A stretch of DNA of 64,000 nt from Epiperipatus broadwayi (taxonomy: Eukaryota; Onychophora; Udeonychophora; Euonychophora; Peripatidae). The position numbers were made by a program, and so were the translations under genes. The notes below the pieces were generated by a model. That model was given only the letters and a program-made list of their open reading frames with translations. It had not been told where the DNA came from and ran no database searches. This document shows positions 44,101 to 59,100 of this stretch, in pieces. Location of the stretch: NCBI GenBank assembly GCA_028023455.1, contig JAQFVV010012446.1, forward strand, positions 6,511,501 to 6,575,500, read 5' to 3'. How positions within the stretch are numbered: position 1 is the stretch's first letter; each line of letters begins with the position of its first letter.

Positions 44101-47100
44101 AAGCAGACATTTTTTGGTTAAGTTCAAACCCACTAACTAAAATAGATAATTATGGACTTATTTCACATGATATATGAATTGGTGATTACTGAAGGTATTG
44201 TAATATTAGTAACTTCCTTGGTGATATTTGTAATAAATGAGTTGATTCTCACATTCTCTCGTAAACTTTAATATCGTTAATCATTATTTAATATAAATAG
44301 ATTGATTTCTCATACTACATATATTTTTGATATGATTGCCAGATATTTACAATTTTAATATACTTGGCAGGCTTAGGTTGCAGTTGAATCAAATGTAGCA
44401 TGAGAGATCAGTTTTTTTTATTTTTCATAGCATAGCAAATAACAATATTAAGCTGTAAATCTGAATTAGAAAATGCTAAAGTCTGTATCTCATTAATTAC
44501 AAATATTTTCACGGCAGCAAGTTTTGGTAATTGATTCACGGCAAGATTAAATGAGATTATAATTATCTTTGCCTTCATAGTCAATGCTTAATATTACCTT
44601 TTTTCCTCCTATCACTAACTTTTCTGTATTGGCTGTATTAGTAATAATATAAATAAACTAATTAATAACCATTTTTTACACATTTTACGCCCTGCAAATG
44701 CAATATTTTCTTACATCCCACTTTCAAATTAATTGATAATTTTGACTGTCCAATTGTCATCTTTAGTTCTATAATATATACAATATATATATATATATCC
44801 TGTTATAATAAATTAAATATACAAAATAAAAAAAAATTTATAGTTGAAACTGTCAGCCATTTTGAAAGTTTTTTATGATAATGTATTACATTTGCATTCT
44901 GAAAACCACATAGAAGAAATATTATTGTTTATTTTATATTATTATGTTTAAAATTATGTAATCCAATTTGAACACAACCAAAAACAGGTGATCATATAAG
45001 AATATATTATTATTTTATAAATAATATATATTGCATGAATCTCTATAAGAAATTCTGGCCTGTACTCTGATATGGATAACAAGTATGTAATTCTATAGCA
45101 TAGTATATCTGAAACAGCTACATTATACTTTAAATATATGTAGTATGAAAGATCAATCTGCCTTTTTTACATTAGCTAACGATTAATGATAGTAAAATTT
45201 AAATCTATACTAGAGGGCGCTAAAATTCACCTTTCATTTATTATAAATATTCTCAGTGCTATTGTTAATATTTGATATATAGATTAAAAGCCTATTAGTT
45301 TTTGGGGTTTTTTTTTTTGAAAGGGGTAAAATTATTGTATATAGTTATTTAAGAATTTGAACTAAATTGTTCTGAAAGTTAAAAGTATAGCAGCTTTCGT
45401 GAGTTTTTTCCAATATTGAATTTATGAAAATGTTCATACATTTTCATTCTTATGTTTCAAGAATATATGGCGAACAGTAGTTTTAAGTATATTTTTTTTA
45501 AAAATTACACAGAAAAAAAGAAATGAAGTTGAATTTTTCCATGTTTTTATATTTAATTAAAAAATCAATGTTTTAAACTTTAACTGATATTTAAGTTTTT
45601 ATTTAGCTTAGAGGTAATCTTTAGTTTAATAAATAATTAATAGTAATCATTAATGTATTTATTTGAAGTAGGTGGTTTCAAAGTTATGAATGCAGAAAGC
45701 TTGACACTTGTTAATCAAACTAATAGTTTTTGTATATTGATATATATATATATAATTTTTAGCTTCCAGAAAACGAAAAAACCTACTCAGTTTCTTTAGC
45801 ACCTGGTAGTCAATTAAACATTAACTTGACTGCATTGAAATCTCATAGAAAATCTGTTCTCCGGACCCAAGATTATGAAGAAACAATTAAAGTTTTAGTA
45901 CAGGTAAACTTCAAAACTATTTTAATTGAAAATGAATTTGAATCACTTTATAATATGTAATTTATTGATATCCAAAGTTAGAGTATTGTATATTAAAAAA
46001 GATTTGAATGTGCTAAAAAAATTTTTTTTATAATCCACGTTAGCAACTGAGTCAGTATAGTTTTTAATCAATGGTAATTTTTTTATTTAAATATAACATA
46101 AACACAAAAACTTAAAAGTGAAGTTAAAAAAGAGAAGTTATAAATAAATATAATAAAAATAAGCTAAACGTTTTCGAGGATCCATGCCTCATAATCGTAG
46201 CTTTCTTAAAAATATATAATAAAATATATACAAAGATATTTGAATTAGCACGTGTTACGCGGACCATTTCTTCGATATATTTATTTATAACTTCTCTTTT
46301 TTAACTTCACTTTTAAGTTTTTGTGTTTTTTTATATATATAACAGGAAATAATCTATTTTAAATATAACATGAAATTTAATAGAATTACTAAAAGCTATG
46401 TAATAAAGAACGTCAATGAATCAATTAACACTTGTAATAGTAAAGAAAAAATATCTAAATAATTAAAATGTTAGGATTTTCAAACCATTAGTTTAATTTC
46501 ATATGTAGTTATGGTATTGTGTAGAGTCTTGATATATTTTCATAAGTTAGACATGTTTTTATAGATACATATATATGAAGAATAATTTGAATTTAGAAGA
46601 GATAGAAGAACAAGATAGGCAAGTAGAATAATGAAGACAAATATTGAAAGATGTGCAGAAAGGAGATATAGATTAATTTTTACTTTACTGATCTTGGAAA
46701 GGTTTTTGTTAGAATTAATTGGATTGTTTTATTGAGTGTTCTAAAAACGAAAGGCATAAACTGAACAAAGGGATAATTTTTAGGGAATTTCTTTATGAAT
46801 AAGAAGATATTTATAAGAACAGATGATATTATTTCTTAAGGAATAAATAAAAGAGGTATAAAATAGGCGTATATTGTGTTTTTTTTCCTATTTATTTTGA
46901 TTTTTTTTGGCGAATGAGTATTAACTTAATAAGAAACAAATTAGCATTGGAAAGAGCATGGTTTACTGTATCAGATTCACTGACAGTATAGCAGCATTTG
47001 TGAAATATGAATACTGTGGGTATAGAGAATTGTAACTTTTTGAAGTTAGAATTAAGGTGCTTATAAAGTTTTTATTTTATTGTGGGGTTTTGCTTTGTAT

Positions 47101-50100
47101 AGAGTAGAGGCTGTGATAGAAGAAAAAGAAGAAAAAAGTTTAGAGATTTGTGGGAAGTGAATTTGAGAGAGAAGGCAATGGATACGTTGATATGATATGA
47201 AAGCAATATAGATATTTGAAAAAGTATAAATGAAAAAATATTTGTTAAACAATTACTAGATTGGAGTTATATTTAGAAATAAAGAAACTAGAAGTCAATA
47301 CTAGAAAGACTGGGGGGGGGGGTAAATAGAGGAAGTTGAGAATTAATCATAAAGACGGTTGAAGTTGTAAATAAAAGCTGATAGATAATCATAAAGAAGT
47401 GTATATCTATGAGTTTTTAAAGATTAAATACATGATGTGAATGCTTGGGAAATGTGATTTGAGATTAAGACTTCTTTTTTTACAGATAATCGTTGATGGC
47501 GATGATTATTTTTATTATGATAACCCTTTTACATATTTTTGAATTACTTTTTTTGATGATGGAATGTGTATTTAACTTTCATTATGTCTAAATAAAATTA
47601 TGTTTATGATAATAATATAATATAATTTTATAGGTTGACGAAGCAAATACCACCAAACAAGTAAGTGTAACAAAAGTTGATAAACATTTTTATCAGCTGC
47701 CTAATTGGATGGGAACAAATGATCCATGGGGATTTGTTGCACAAGTTGATGCGGTGTATGGTTTCAAAACAGTCACTTTTCGATCACATGTACAGGTGAA
47801 GAATTTTTCATTTTATTTATTTATTTGTTTTCTTGATGTCTTTTACTGTTTCTGAATAAGTAGTCATTTTTCTACATATTTGTTTAATTTTTTTGTTTAA
47901 TATGGAAAATATTTATTAAAGTAAAATAAATTAAAGTCTTGGAAAGATTTTTTTATTTTATATTAATTGGGTTATTTCATTTCGGAAACTTTTATTTGGA
48001 AAGAATAATTTGTCCAAATTTCACAATTAGTTTTTTAAGTTTGAATAGAGCAATTATAGGAGATAACAATTATTTAAAATATACAATGTAATTTTTGATT
48101 AAAAAAATAAAGAAAATTAGCAATTTGATATTTATACTTTAAATGGGTGTTAGTTCTGCATTGCCAATTTCTATCAACTAACGGCGTAATCTTCAAATAT
48201 TAAAATTTCTTAGAATTGTAATAAGGGCATGATTCATTTTATGCCCTATTATTAGATGCAGTCAGGTCAACATTGAAAATAATATTTCTCCAGAATAATC
48301 CATTATCTGTTTGGCTTTTTTAATTCTTCAATATCCCATTGTTTACTATGATGCTGAAGTCCAGCAGTCTTTTCAAGATATTTTGAAAATATATCTGTAC
48401 TTTTAAAAACATTGACAGCTGAGCAGAAAATATTTGTACCTTAATTTTGGTTAAAGATATTTTGAAAATATATCTGTACTTTTAAAAACATTGACAGCTG
48501 AGCAGAAAATATTTGTACCTTAATTTTGGTTTTGTTTTAACTTTTGGTTTGGTTAATACAATTTACTGAGTTAAGATAAATCTTCATTTACATAACAATT
48601 TTTTGTATAAAGTAGAAGCATAATGTGTTAGAGCAATAATTTCATTATTTTTAAGTAAGATCCAATGGAGAAAATTATTTGAATGGGTTTTTTTTTTTTA
48701 AGACTAAATTAACAGTATCTTAAGAAGACTTGTGGTAATGTAGTTAATGAACTCACTTCTTTGTCCATAAACTGGAATTGAATTCAAGCTAGATAAATGT
48801 TGGAAATGTTTTCAAATTACAAGCAGCTGTAGGGTTTTTTTTTTTATCGATTGGCATGATTATGTCACCTAATGTAATTTTTTCATGGAAAAGTTTGTAT
48901 TTTTTGAATGAATAGTATTTATGTAAGATGTGTTAATGTTTTATTTTTTAACAGTAAAGGAAGTACTGTAAGGTCCTAGAAATTTCCCATTGTAACAAAT
49001 TTGTCAACTAACCTGTTAATGTGTGTTAGTAGATGCCAGATGATAGTGCTTAATAAATATCTATCCAGTACTGATCTATCCAATAGCCCCAATTAGTTTC
49101 TAGTTTAGGGCTTTCTTCAGTGGAGAGAGAGCCATAAGTTAGAAAGTAGTCTGGGAATATTGGACTGAATAGCACTGGATAAGGAATTTATTAAATTTTA
49201 TCATCTGGCTTTTATTGATTACTAAAGCTTACCCTAGAAACGATCAGAGAGGAAAAAGAATTTACTACTGGACAGTATTATATAAACCAGGATCTTGTGA
49301 TGTTTTATTGATTTTATCTAATTATTGTTAGTTGGGTTAATCTTTATTGGTCAGATGAGTATCGATGTATTGATTGTAAGAACCAAAATATATAATAAAT
49401 CATTTTATGTCAGATAACAGTTCACAGCAAAAATAAATTAAATAGTATTGTCAAATATATAAACTTTCTTGCTAAAGACACTTTGCTTTTTATGTGTGTA
49501 GTCAAAGGAAATAAAATATATATCGAAAATAATTTTGTATTAAATAATATTACATTTTGGTGGTCTATGGAATTCATTAGAATTTACTGGGATCCTGGTA
49601 TTATAACCAATAAAACAATGACGATCCTAATAAAATGTATACAGGCCTAGAATGTCAAATGTGATCAATTGGACCATGTTGCAATTTGATGTTGGGCAGA
49701 TAAGATCGTTAAAAAGAGGATATTTTGATTGTCTGGACAAGACTATCCAACCGCAAGTAATCCAAATTATATAGTCTTTATAAAACTTTTTATTGGAACA
49801 GTAGACCAGAATAATAATTGTTTATAATCAAATCAAGATTATCAATTACTGATAGACTTAAAATATCTAATAAGCATTTGATTCAAATTGCTTTTTATTT
49901 TTCACTCGAAAAAATCAAAACCTTTAGGTAACTGCACAAATCCTCATTGCGCTCTATGCTGCCCACAGATGGCGCTGTGGATAGCTTTCTGAAAATGTTT
50001 ACATTTTCTGTTTGATTGAAGGGACTTCGATATTCTAAAGATGTTGAAAGTACTCAATCTTTTTGCTGTTGGCAGGGTCGATACCGCAAATATCACAACT

Positions 50101-53100
50101 TCTATCCCATTGTGACTCGTCAAATAATTTTTAAAATATTACATTTGGAAATTCATGAGAATATTTAAAAAGAAAATTTCGCAGTTTCTTTCTGTGAAGA
50201 ATAACTTTCTTCAATATCAAAGCTGCTGTTTATCGTCAAAATAATAATTTTAAATCATTTCTGGAATGGACTTTGTTTCGATGAAAAACTCCAGCATTGA
50301 TTTTTCATGCAAAATTGTGCTTTTTTTTTTTTTGTTGTTGTACAATTTTGTTAGCAATATTTATGAGTATCTCATTTCTGATAAAGATTATTTGGTATTC
50401 GCATCATAGATCTTTTTCTTTCTTTTTTTTTTTTCAACAACTTTTAACACTGTTAGTGTTGGAATGATTTGTAATCTTTCAGCAGATATGCGCAAAATGA
50501 TTATGAGACTTATAGCAATAACCCTGAAGCATTCATGGCTAATAAGTGCTCTGTGAGCCTTATATTTTGTGTAAGGGCACATAGGTTATTTTAAATCTTA
50601 TTTATGCATATTTAAATATAATCGCTCATTCAGCTTTGTTTATTAGTGTTTAATATGCACATCACAATACCACTTTTTGAGTACACTATTCTGGTAGGTT
50701 GATTATTTTTTGATGATATGCAAAATGAAGACAAGATTGTAAACATTTCATCTGAAATAGGATGCAGTTCTTATCTTAAGTCACTTGTGATTCTCAACCT
50801 ATTAAGTCTTTTATGACTGCTTTTTATATTGTTATTATTATACTTAACTTTTACCCTATATGATTTAGTGCATTGGTAGACCCGGAAGTGTAAGTAAGAT
50901 CCTTCTACCAATTTCACTTCAGTCACTTTCTGCATTTGATCTGCTTATGAACTCCCAAGTGATAAAGCCATCTGATTACTTAATTTTTTTTTATTTACTT
51001 AACTTTTGACTATCATGGAACTTCTGGTCTTAAAAAAGTTATAAGCTACTTATCTTGCAGCTTATGTAAACACTAATTATTGTGGGTCTGATTCACATTT
51101 GTGCTTACTTTTTTTAATTGTTGACGAAAGGACCAAACACTACTTCTTGCGTAAACAGAAACTTTCAATAGCTGTTTACCCTGTGTATTGGTTAAGGTGT
51201 CTGTTTCTGGTGTGTGTGTTGATATGCCAATTTGCAAAGTAGGGTATGTAAATATTAAAAGAGAGATAGTCTTTTTTAAAGTTCTGATTTCATAACTGAA
51301 ATTAATATAGATTTGGAATGTTTTTTTTAACACAGATCTATAATCATTGTGACGTTCCCGTTGAAATATATTACAAAGGTGAAGAAAAGAAACTGTGTGG
51401 TATAGTGGCGAAGAATTCTGTCTTCAATGTTCCTGCCTCTGCAGTTTACACTCTCACGAGTGAATTATATGTTAGGCCAGTTGTTGCCACGTAAGTATCA
51501 GACATTTGCTTTTAGATCTGAAATTATGTAAATTTCTGCATAATTTTTTTTTAATTTTTTAATAGATATGACATGTCATCTAATGCATTTGCGTGGAAAT
51601 TATTATCATCTGATCCAAATTTTTCAACAGTCATGCAATGTACGAGCCAACAGGGAGGCCATGAAGCATTTTTTATAAATGCAAGTAGAACTTTATAATT
51701 TGGTTTTATATGTATGTGCTTTTAGTTTCTGTTTTTGCTACAAACTTTAATGTTTTAGATAGGGTTTCAACTTTTTACATCAATGTTTATAGATTATAAT
51801 AAGTTCAATTCGGCATATTACATATTTTGAAGAGAAAATGTATTATATGTAGTATATGATGTATACTTGTTCCTCATTAAGATTCCAGCTATAATTCTTA
51901 ATTAGGTTGTAGCATTCTAAAAATAAATTCCAGAGTAAACATCACCTATTTATACTATCATGACTAAAAAATTTTATGTAGCTCATGTTTATATATCTAT
52001 TGTAACGGTCACTGCCTGCATCTCTATACGCATTGAGCATGACATGCGTTTACTAACATCGAGCAGCAATTAAGAAATATTCAAAGGCATCCAAAATATA
52101 CATTACTATAATCATACCTTTGAAAGGTTCGTTTACTGCAACCTTTGCGCGCTACCTTAAGAAAGAGATTGCTCCCCTGCTTAAGGGATATGATCATGTA
52201 ATTAATAAAGACTTATAATCTCTTATATTTTCTTTTTTTATATATAAAATCAATAGAAAAGTGAATGCCTAACGAATGATTCCCGATCCCGATAAGTTTA
52301 ATCCCTGACTAGCTCAATCAACTCATGATCTCGGGATGGTGGTTTGTTGCTTCGTTAACAGAAAAGGTCAAACAATAATATCATTATCAAATACACAGCA
52401 CAACGCCATACTTTAAAATTAGATGTTAAATTTATTAAGCCCTCTATGATTATATAAATATTTACAGAATAAAGAAGAGAATAAACACACACATAAACGA
52501 TATTAATTAAAATTCAAGCGTATAAATAAATTTTAAATAGTTTCATAAATGGGAAAGGAATGGTCTGAAATTCTCCCCTGCTTACACTTTAAACTCAAAA
52601 CTTGGAATAAATTACTTATACAAAAACAATGTGTATTGGCCATGGTATGCACGTGTTTCATAATAAATAAATAAAAATGATTTAGCCACGAGTTAATAAT
52701 ATTTGAATCTTAAACGTTCCATAATATGAGTCCTGCACATGGCGGACAATAATAATTATTTGGAACACTTTCTAACACACTTTTATTCCTTATGGAAACA
52801 ATCCTGCACGTAGCGGATGGAATAAATTTACAAGGGAAACAAACTCGTGCTCAACTACAATTTGAATCTTAAAAGTTCCATAATAAGAGTCCTGCCCGTA
52901 GCGGACAATAATAATTATTTGGAACACTTTCTTACACACTTTTATTCCTTATGAAAACAATCCTGCACTTAGCGGATGGAATAAATTTACTATTATTTCA
53001 AAGCGAAACACATACATCCAATGACCAAACCACCCAACTATTTCTATTTAACTATTTTGAAATATTGAAATATTTCATATTTTTTCTTTTATAATTTATT

Positions 53101-56100
53101 TAGATATTCCAATGAATTACGTGTACCTTTACGTTAAAATTACAAACGAAATATTTATAACTGAATTACGCAATTCATTGGTTCATTTAATAATAGCAAT
53201 ATTAGTAAAATAACGAATTACTCGTAATAAGACATAAAAAATAGATATAAAAACATAAATAATATTTCCCGAAGGCTTCGTTCTTCTCCGAGCTAGGATT
53301 TGAGGGCGATATATATCTGCTGTGCAGGTGATTACTTAACAGGGCTTCAATGGAGGTTGGCAAATTGTCCATAGCAGCTACACTTTAAGAAATAGAAAGT
53401 CACATCACTGGATGGCTATGTAGGTCTTCGAGCGGTGCGAATGTACCGAACTTGGTCTTCTACTCCATGTCATGAATAAATCTTGATTCCATTCCCTTAG
53501 CGATATAAAACATTAGCTTAAATTTCACTTTCTTTTGTTTAAGTGGGCAGTATTCTTTCTCCCTTCTCTTAATACTTATTAGGAAATGTATCTGATAATA
53601 ATAATTTCAATTGTATTTTTCTTTCTTAGTCCATAAGTCTCATATTTCTTGGTCTGCACCTTTTAAAATACGTTCAGCTATTAATAACTCTTCCACTTAT
53701 TCAGCATTCCGAAAAAGTATTTTTTTTTTACATTCATAATTCTGCTTTTCCGTCCGTCCACTCCGAAAACTATACTGCTAACTCCAAGTGAACGGGTAAG
53801 AGTGCCTGTGAGTATCAACGAATATAACTCTGCTAACTAATCCAATTTCACCTGACCAGCCTTTATATATCCCCCCCCCATTACAGGGTGTATTCTCTCA
53901 TCCCCTCCACAAGTTATTGCTTTTACATTTCTGTTTTTAATTAAATTATTAATCCCTGTTTTTAATTACTTAAGTCCAAACAATGGATTTAATTTTAGCT
54001 ATCTGCTTGGAAAAAATTTGTCTTACGATAACTTTATCTTTTAATTAATTTCAGAATTTCACAGACCATTTAAATTCCAATCCCTTGATTTCTTTAAACA
54101 ATAAAATAAAATCACATTTATTTAATTAAATAATTTTGAGTAGGTGTCAAGCCGAATGACCACTGATACAATTTCTACATTTTTTTCCAAAAACATTATA
54201 CAATAAAAGAAAGAGGTCATTGGCTTGCCTGCGGTCATGAACATTAAGTTCTAAAAAAAAAATTATAAAACTTAAACTGTATACTTGTTGTCACATAAAA
54301 ATTGTTTTTAAGTTTTCCAAAAAGAATATTCAACAAGCAACAGAAAAAAAAATACAACATTTGAGAATCTAAAATAAAATCAAAATAAAACATGTTTACT
54401 GTTGGGTTACTTGCAAATACATTTCAGTTTCTCGCAATAATTTCTCTAATCCCCTGCCATATTTATTCATATCACAAATAAAAAAAATATATAGCATTTA
54501 TTAACAGCAAAATACATATTTATATGTGGTGTCCGCATTTGTTTATTTATAAGCGTATTATCACCATTCATCCTATTTATTTACAATATAGTGTATGTGT
54601 AAGCAACAGAGAAAATATACCTGCACAGACCACTCCTTTTATTATAATATGTACATTTGTTTGGACTGCAACTATGCTTGCAGCCATCTTTGTGGCAGTC
54701 ATTAAGACTGACTGTCACAATACCCCCCTCCCTTAATGAGACTTCTAAATGGGTTAACCATTTAAAGTCTATATTAAATTACTTTTACCTATATATAATA
54801 TTATTGATGAATATACTAGTTCATTTAAAACGAAATATTAGTTTATATATTTAACTATATACGAGTGTTACCAATACTGAAAATAAAAATCTTAAGGGAT
54901 ATACTAATTTATATCCAATACTAAAGAATATACTAGTTTATTATATATGTAAAAAAAAATATTAGTTTATACTTAACTATATATATACAGTTGTGTCATT
55001 AATACTGAAAATAAAAATCTTAAGGAATATACTAAGTTATCTTTAGCTATATACAATAATAATAAAAATCTATTAAATGTAACGGTTAACGGCCACCTGT
55101 GCTAGTCAAAAAAAAAACCCTCTATCTCAGTCCAACAAAGAGAAGCCCCATTTCAGACCTCCCCCTCCGATTTCCGATTCACACATGAGCAGAACACCAT
55201 TTATTTGCCCAACAGTAGCTAACCCACAAACACACAGTATATATGCCCAAAAAATAATAATAATACTGTTATTTATCTATGTTCGCTATACATGTCCCGC
55301 TCGTATCTTTTAACGAGACTTACAGGCATTTACATATAAGCCAACAGAAGTTGTTTACGGAAAATTTCAGTAACTGCGTCCTTGCTATTTTTTATACCTA
55401 GACTTATTAGGACTTTATGCACACTGAATTGAATGTCCCAGAGTTCATTGTTCCTCTGCTATGTTTTAAATTAGTCTGGGTGTTTCTGCGTGTAATTTTT
55501 AGTGGAATTAAATGCTACATTTTAGTACATTCAACGTAAGTACTGTCAGCAAACTTTCAATCCTTTTCCCTACATTCACAACCCTGAAGAGAAGACTAAA
55601 AACAGAACTTCCAAAGTTAACTAACTAAAACGACATCAATCATACCCATGACCACAACCGCCACCTCAATATCTTAAGTTTTGCTTAACCCTGATTTAAG
55701 TGTTGAAGGTCTGAATCTCTTCCCATGTCCGTATTTATGTCCATTATCGTTGCCGTTGCTGTCTGTATGCTTAACATATGTTTCGGGACTTCGACTCCTA
55801 TGCCTAGCCTTTCTATGCCAATGCGCTTGTCTTTGACCACCTCCATTCCATTTTATGGAGTTTAAACCGATGTTTTCTCGAGTCTTATCCGCTGGTTTAT
55901 TTTGTTGACTCATATCGGCTGCGTTTAGTATCTCTGCTACTTGTTCTATCAAATTTATTTTAAAGTACTTTTCTACACTGGTAAGGTATTGTACTGGAGC
56001 CTCACCTGTCTGCGTTTAAACACTCTTATGTTTAGAAATTGGTTAATGTTAGTAACATACATATAATTTTTATATTCCTGTACTAATTTTTCTTCTTCCC

Positions 56101-59100
56101 TATCTATATTGTTTTTATCCATTTTGTCTCTTTTCACTATTTATGTCAACACTGCTTACTTCGCTCTCTATCTCACATATTTTTATCACTGTCTGTCTTT
56201 TTTCGTTTCTAGCTTCCTGTTCGTACTTGTTGCTGTTAACATTTAGCATTATAACCTGCTGTTCTATCTGCTGGACCGTGTTTTCCATTTTCGCTACTTT
56301 AGTATCATTTCCTACCAGCTTCTCTATTTCATACATTTTGCTATTGCAGCTATTTTCTATCTCACTTCTTTTTTCATCAATTCTTTCATGCACACCCTCA
56401 AACTCTAGTCCTATTGCGTGTTGTCTATTTTCTATAGCTTCTGTACGTTTACTATTATCTAGCTCAAGGTTATCATATTTTATTTCTACATTAGGATTTT
56501 TTATTTTTAATTCCTGTAATGTTTCATCTTTAACATTGTCTAGTCTTTGGGACATATCCTCCATCCTTTTCTCCCTTTCCTTTTTTAAATCTTCTATTTG
56601 CCGTGGTATCTTGGCTATTTCTTCTTTCAGTTCTTTCATAAAGTCTATCATTATATTCATTAACTTTTTTTTTTCCATTTCAAGTTTCATTCTGTCTTGC
56701 CTATAAAAATTTAATTATCTACACTTTTATATTTCACTCTTTACTATATCTCAGCGCTACCAAATTATTCTATTTATTTCTAACAAAGTATTCTGTCTAT
56801 TTATTTATTTCTTATTAAATCTCAACGTTAACAAAGTATTCTATTTATCTATTTCACTCCTCACTATATCTAAACACTAACAAAGTATTCTATTTATTTA
56901 TTACAAAGTATTCTACTTATTTCTAACAAAGTATTTTGTTTATTTATTTCTTTGCTATTAAATCTCAACGCTAACAAAGTATTCTATTTATTTATTTATT
57001 TATTTTTTATTAAATCTCGGTACAGTCACACTTAACTCAATTCTAATCCGTCTACCACCTCTACATATATAGTACATGTGTATCTCTCTTTTTGCTTTTT
57101 TTTAATTCTCAATTGTAGCTTGCTATCCGCCCACACCTCTCCTATTAAAAAAAAAATTTTTTTTTATTTCATTTATTATTTATATAACACGGCTGTGACA
57201 TCCACTATTAACTTATGTGCATACGAATTGCATCGGGCCCAAAAACACGTTGGTCGCCAGTTGTAACGATCCGGAGACGGACTTACCGTCATCTGCACTA
57301 CAGGGCGCCATCTAGGCATTTGAACCTAGAAAAATTTATAAAGTAGGCAGATACGTAAGTCCAAAAAAAAAAAAATTTTTTTTTTTTAAAATTTTGATTC
57401 CGGTCGTTAGCCCAAGTCACTAGCTCAGGGAGTAGCAGAGATTTAATAATATAATATCTTCTCTAATTATATTTCAATATTAAAAAATAAATAAAATAAG
57501 CCACTGCCAGTAATTAACATACAAAAATTTATTTACGCACATATATATATAAAATTTAATATTATTATTTTAGTATGTTTATTTTAGATTTTAATTTGAT
57601 TTTATAATTTAAATTTACATTTTAATTTTTATAATATTATAAGTTTACATTTTAATTAAGTTCGCACAGATGGATTTATGAAAGTTTGTTTTATAATGTT
57701 GAGTATAGATCGGTTACATAGATTACACGGTTAAAAACATTTCAAAGTAAACATAAACGATCAAAATACAAAATCATTGATACCGTCAATTGCATAGGGA
57801 ATACAAGAAACCCAATGGTGTTCATCATAAGACACCGCATTAACACCAATAACTTAAAAGACATCCGAATAAATACATCTTAGATACTCACCGTAAGGTA
57901 TCAGTATTTACCGAATGTCTATATATTTTGATCACCCATGAAAACCCAAAACATAATTAACCGATAACCAATCCATGCAAGTGTCTATAAACAACTTAAA
58001 TTTAATGCATTTTTATTTAGTGTCGAGTATGAATAGACTACATAGATTTGCATTTGAAAGAAAATATTCTAGCCTTATTTAACCTTAGGCCAAAAGTTCG
58101 CAGTCGAACTAACGCCAATTCATCTGATATATCGATGTATTCAATGTAATACGAAATACGGCAGCACAAAAAGTTAAGAGAAGAAATTGCCTCTCGTCAG
58201 ATAGGAATACATACATCTATCTGACAAGAAGAGCAATAAAAAAAAACTCCATAGAAAGGAACTGCGGTCTCCGACTTATAATTTCTTCCATAGGCAAACA
58301 GGTGAGTGCGGTGTATACAAACGATTCTGCCCGTAGCGAATCTTGCATTACATCTACTAACTACACCAATATATCCAATCCATTGACCCAATTTAACTAC
58401 GAAACAAATAACCTAAGATTACCCTCCCCTAATATAACTTTACAAATCTATATAGCCATTCACGCCCGACTTAAGTTTAATATTTATATAACTAGTTTAA
58501 TGAAAACCAGAAATCAGAATAAAACTTAAAGAACAAATAAATAAATAAATGGAAATGATTTTACAAAAGAAATACATTAAATGAAATTATAACTAATTAA
58601 TAAATAACGTTGGTCAGATAGGATTCTATTTCTTAATTATTTTAAATATGGAAAGTTTTTAATTTAATATTCATAGTGTTTCAAAATGTTTTTAAAGTTC
58701 TTACGATTTTTTTTTCAACGTTCCTCTTTATTCATTGCATGCCGTTTGGAATCTACATTAAATCCCCCGACGATCCTGTTGTCCTCAGTATAAGAAAAGC
58801 GATGTTTCATTTTTCCATTTTTATAACAACTGAAGGAATTGAAAGTGCGTTTTTCAATCCCTTCACCTCCAACTCTCCGACTTAACACATCTCAGTCCTC
58901 TCTTAATAATCTTTAATAATTTCCAACTTTTCCTTTTATATTAATCTTAAGGATTGACTCAACATTACGTCATCGATGATTGTAGTCTTTTCGCTGAGGT
59001 CCGATTCCATAGGGATTTCTTTTTATTTGCTAAAAGTTTCTATTGTTTTCCTATCTGACCATTGTTTATACATTTAAATGCCCAAGGACTTATTCACTTG

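Larger units (their letters stand above)
40330..45762. other. Intron 10
   Basis: 5,433 bp, GT-AG. It holds a GC-richer coding-like patch (41250-41520), a SINE (41800-42080), a 118-bp inverted repeat (42282-42399) and a family C hairpin (44694-44898). A patch near 45668-45715 resembles one near 60195-60240. The rest is AT-rich and unassigned. Confidence 0.8.
47796..51335. other. Intron 12
   Basis: 3,540 bp, GT-AG. It has a 79-bp perfect tandem duplication (48376-48532), a decayed foldback A copy (49030-49250), a GC-richer patch (49920-50110) and a SINE relic (50865-50985). No exon found in the remainder. Confidence 0.8.

Noticed and set aside
51681-51690. GT donor at 51685 for exon 14
   Set aside because: It shifts exon 15 into a frame with a stop after ten codons. 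The GC donor at 51681 keeps the frame.
56143-56706. 187-codon + strand frame
   Set aside because: Ser/Leu/Phe-rich low-complexity mirror of the - strand coiled-coil ORF.
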